Shown: positions 62,433 through 64,000 of the stretch, piece after piece
How positions within the stretch are numbered: the first letter of the stretch is position 1
Layout: every line of letters starts with the position of its first letter
The notes under the pieces: model-generated
Database searches by the model: none
What the model was told of the DNA's origin: nothing
The model's input: the letters and a program-made list of their open reading frames with translations, nothing else
Position numbers and translations under genes: made by a program
Origin: Halodesulfovibrio sp. MK-HDV
GTDB taxonomy: Bacteria > Desulfobacterota > Desulfovibrionia > Desulfovibrionales > Desulfovibrionaceae
Length of the DNA: 64,000 nucleotides
Assembly (NCBI RefSeq): GCF_009914765.1
Contig: NZ_WYDS01000019.1
Span: forward strand, 37,146 to 101,145
Direction of reading: 5' to 3'

Positions 62433-62659
62433 GTAACTTTTTTTATTGATATATTGTCTGAGTGAAGAATTTCTTTTATGCAGTACTGCTGCTATAAAGG
62501 AATTTTTTTTGTTACTTCCCCTTTTTTTATGTATATATTATTGTACATACATTTTTTTTAAAATATTTCTAATCTTATGAACAGTTGTAACAATAAAATT
62601 TATTGCCATTTCATTTTTTATGTGGAGACTCAGTCTTTATCGGTTCTTTTTAGCGTTTT
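62433..62659. other. very AT-rich intergenic region
   Basis: About 230 bp of roughly one-quarter G+C with many T-runs and no gene. It separates the taurine operon from the ncRNA candidate. Confidence 0.6.
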
Positions 62660-62688
62660 TTGTAAATGTTAAAGCTGTTAGATATAAT
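62660..62688 (+). promoter_or_regulatory. sigma-70 promoter of the ncRNA candidate
   Basis: A -35 box TTGTAA at 62660-62665 (4 of 6) and a perfect -10 box TATAAT at 62683-62688 with the ideal 17-nt spacer. Transcription would start near 62695. Confidence 0.7.
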
Positions 62689-62694
62689 AAAGAT

Positions 62695-63010
62695 GAAATT
62701 TGTTGCGTAACAGTATAGGGGTATTGTTGATTGTTTGGAGTGACACAGATCCTGTGTTGAAAATTTTCCCCGCAGTTTGTGAATAACAGCTCGCGGCGTT
62801 CATCAGCGTGCTAGGGCTTTGCAACTTAACGTACGTTGGTGACACAATAAGGATGCGACGAAGGTATGTAGGGTATCTTTGTAACCGCTCTGGGTAGGGT
62901 TGGTGTGGCGCAGTGTGGGCTGTGTCGAAATTCGCTGATGCGTCCGCTAATTTGGATCGCATATCCTTGTGGAAGGAAGTGGAAGGGCGTTTCCACTTCC
63001 TTCATTTTTT
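62695..63010 (+). ncRNA. candidate structured non-coding RNA, about 310 nt
   Basis: A G+C-rich island in very AT-rich surroundings, bounded by a near-consensus promoter on the left and a Rho-independent terminator on the right (GGAAGTGGAA/TTCCACTTCC, 62975-63000, then TTCATTTTTT). No credible open frame lies inside. Local hairpins include ACACAG/CTGTGT (62743-62757), AACGT/ACGTT near 62829 and GGAT/ATCC (62954-62966); GGATGCGA near 62851 can pair with TCGC..ATCC near 62957. I do not see the conserved cores of RNase P RNA, tmRNA or SRP RNA. The identity is unknown; a 6S-type RNA is not excluded. Confidence 0.55.
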
Positions 63011-63018
63011 GGTCGGAT

Positions 63019-63061
63019 AAAAAAGCCCTGCATATGAAAATATGCAGGGCTTTTTATTTTT
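63019..63061. terminator. bidirectional terminator
   Basis: Perfect 11-bp stem AGCCCTGCATA/TATGCAGGGCT with A-run before and T-run after, between the ncRNA candidate and the convergent Ada-like gene. Confidence 0.9.
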
Positions 63062-63183
63062 GTTTTTTCCAGAATTAAACTGACACCGCTAAGCTCTTTA
63101 TGGCTTTACCTGTTAGAGTTTATAACTTTTGATCTGCGGGTGTTTCGTTGTTTCTGCGCTCTTAGATTTTTAGCGATTCTAAC

Positions 63184-64000
63184 TTATAAATTTTCTGCGA
63201 TTTCTAATGCCCGCTTTCCGGCTTCCCATCCAATAAGTGCTTTTTTTCTTGCTGTGCCCCAACGATAGTTCTTGAGAGCTCCAGTGTTCGTAATGACTCG
63301 ATGACACGGGATTAGGTACCCTATGGAATTTTTTGCGATAGCAGTGCCGACAGCACGGGAAGCCTTGGGTTTGCCAATGTGTTGCGCGATGTCTTGGTAG
63401 CTCACAAGGTTCCCTGAAGGAATAGTGAGAAGGGCACGCCATACGTTAATTTGAAAATTTGTTCCTTTCACGAGCAAGGTAATGGGACGACTTGGTGCCA
63501 ATGAAGGATAAAAAATTTTTTGTATCTTTGGCTGAATCGTGGATGCGTTCTGAACAAAGGTCGCATTGCACCATTCTGCTTTAAGTTGCTCGAGCAGCTC
63601 TTCCTTGTCTTCGTCAACAAAGCCAAGATAGCATACTCCGCGTTCTGTTGTGGCTAACAAGCATACTCCAAATGGAGATGGGGCAAAGCCATACTCTATG
63701 GTCAGATTGGCCCCTTGCTTCTTAAAGTCACCAGGAGTCATTGCCTCAAAGTTGATAAATAAATCGTGAAGCCTGCTTGATCCAGACAGTCCGGCAGAGT
63801 GTGCAGTGTCGAGAATAGAAGTTTTTTCGGCGAGGCATTTTTTTTGTGTATTCTACAGTGAGAAAATGAAGAAACTGAATCGGAGTGACCCCAACCCATT
63901 GTTTAAAAAGACGTGAAAAGTGATGTTTGCTCAAGTGAACATGTGCAGCAATGGTATCCAGCGAAGGCTGTTTCATTGCATTCTGTTCAATGTAGCGGAT
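63184..64000 (-). pseudogene. Ada-like HTH/methylated-DNA-protein cysteine methyltransferase, frameshifted and cut by window edge
   Basis: The reading frame on the minus strand starts beyond 64000. The first part encodes the second AraC-type HTH region (HVHLSKHHFSRLFKQWVGVTP). It breaks at an A8 run on the coding strand (63838-63845). With seven A the frame continues through LAEKTSILDTAHSAGLSG and FEAMTPGDFKKQG into the methyltransferase domain, which holds the acceptor Cys in IPCHRVI and ends at 63184. The restored protein is like Ada without the N-terminal phosphotriester domain: it repairs O6-methylguanine and may regulate genes. Whether the extra A is real, a slippage site or a read error cannot be told. 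Confidence 0.82.

Noticed and set aside
62695..63010. RNase P RNA, tmRNA or SRP RNA as identity of the candidate ncRNA
   Set aside because: The conserved cores I would expect for each (such as GAGGAAAGTCC for RNase P) are absent on both strands.

Overview
The window looks like chromosomal DNA from a marine, fairly low-GC member of the Desulfovibrionaceae, most like Halodesulfovibrio. The main reason is a complete hmc operon (hmcABCDEF) followed by rrf1 and rrf2, which is a hallmark of Desulfovibrio-type sulfate reducers. The spermidine route through carboxyspermidine, the taurine-to-isethionate genes and several lipoproteins of no family I recognise fit the same group. The genus is an inference. 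I saw no tRNA, rRNA, CRISPR array, transposase or prophage gene.

Layout. 1-7000: the end of a probable leuB, then a minus-strand polyamine cluster (speA, carboxynorspermidine dehydrogenase, nspC, speB) plus a metallophosphoesterase. 7000-10600: a VOC protein, pepA and malic enzyme. 11300-12460: a two-gene unit behind a sigma-54 promoter, one gene FlgN/FliT-like. 12950-15000: three tandem related lipoproteins of unknown function. 15700-25850: the classical translation/RNA cluster rimP-nusA-ylxR-infB-nrnA-truB-rpsO-pnp, without rbfA; infB carries two apparent one-base insertions in A7 runs. 26160-33370: hmc operon with rrf1/rrf2. 33900-41030: a TIM-barrel isomerase-like gene, then a tripartite RND efflux operon. 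41370-46200: a GT9 glycosyltransferase, a small periplasmic protein, a TetR regulator, and ilvN-ptb-buk. 46430-54700: an unknown small protein, rhodanese, glmS, alr, a PilZ protein, an FAD-dependent oxidoreductase and a lipoprotein serine protease. 54900-62430: a sigma-54 activator divergent from a permease-alcohol dehydrogenase-aminotransferase-alanine dehydrogenase operon, read as taurine uptake and conversion to isethionate. 62660-63010: a candidate non-coding RNA. 63184-64000: an Ada-like methyltransferase/regulator with an A8 frameshift, cut by the window edge.

How the parts work together. SpeA and SpeB make putrescine from arginine, and the dehydrogenase/decarboxylase pair then gives spermidine. 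The Hmc complex links the periplasmic cytochrome c pool to the membrane and cytoplasm. In the taurine unit, Tpa transfers the amino group to pyruvate, Ald regenerates pyruvate and releases ammonium, and the alcohol dehydrogenase reduces sulfoacetaldehyde to isethionate. The isethionate lyase that would release sulfite is not in the window. Ptb and Buk can convert an acyl-CoA to the acid with ATP formation.

The most unusual items are the three-lipoprotein array, the promoter-plus-terminator ncRNA candidate, a HmcA with 14 rather than 16 haem motifs, an Rrf1 receiver with Asn at the phosphorylation site, a dispersed hairpin repeat family, and three poly-A frameshifts that are either read errors or sites of slippage.
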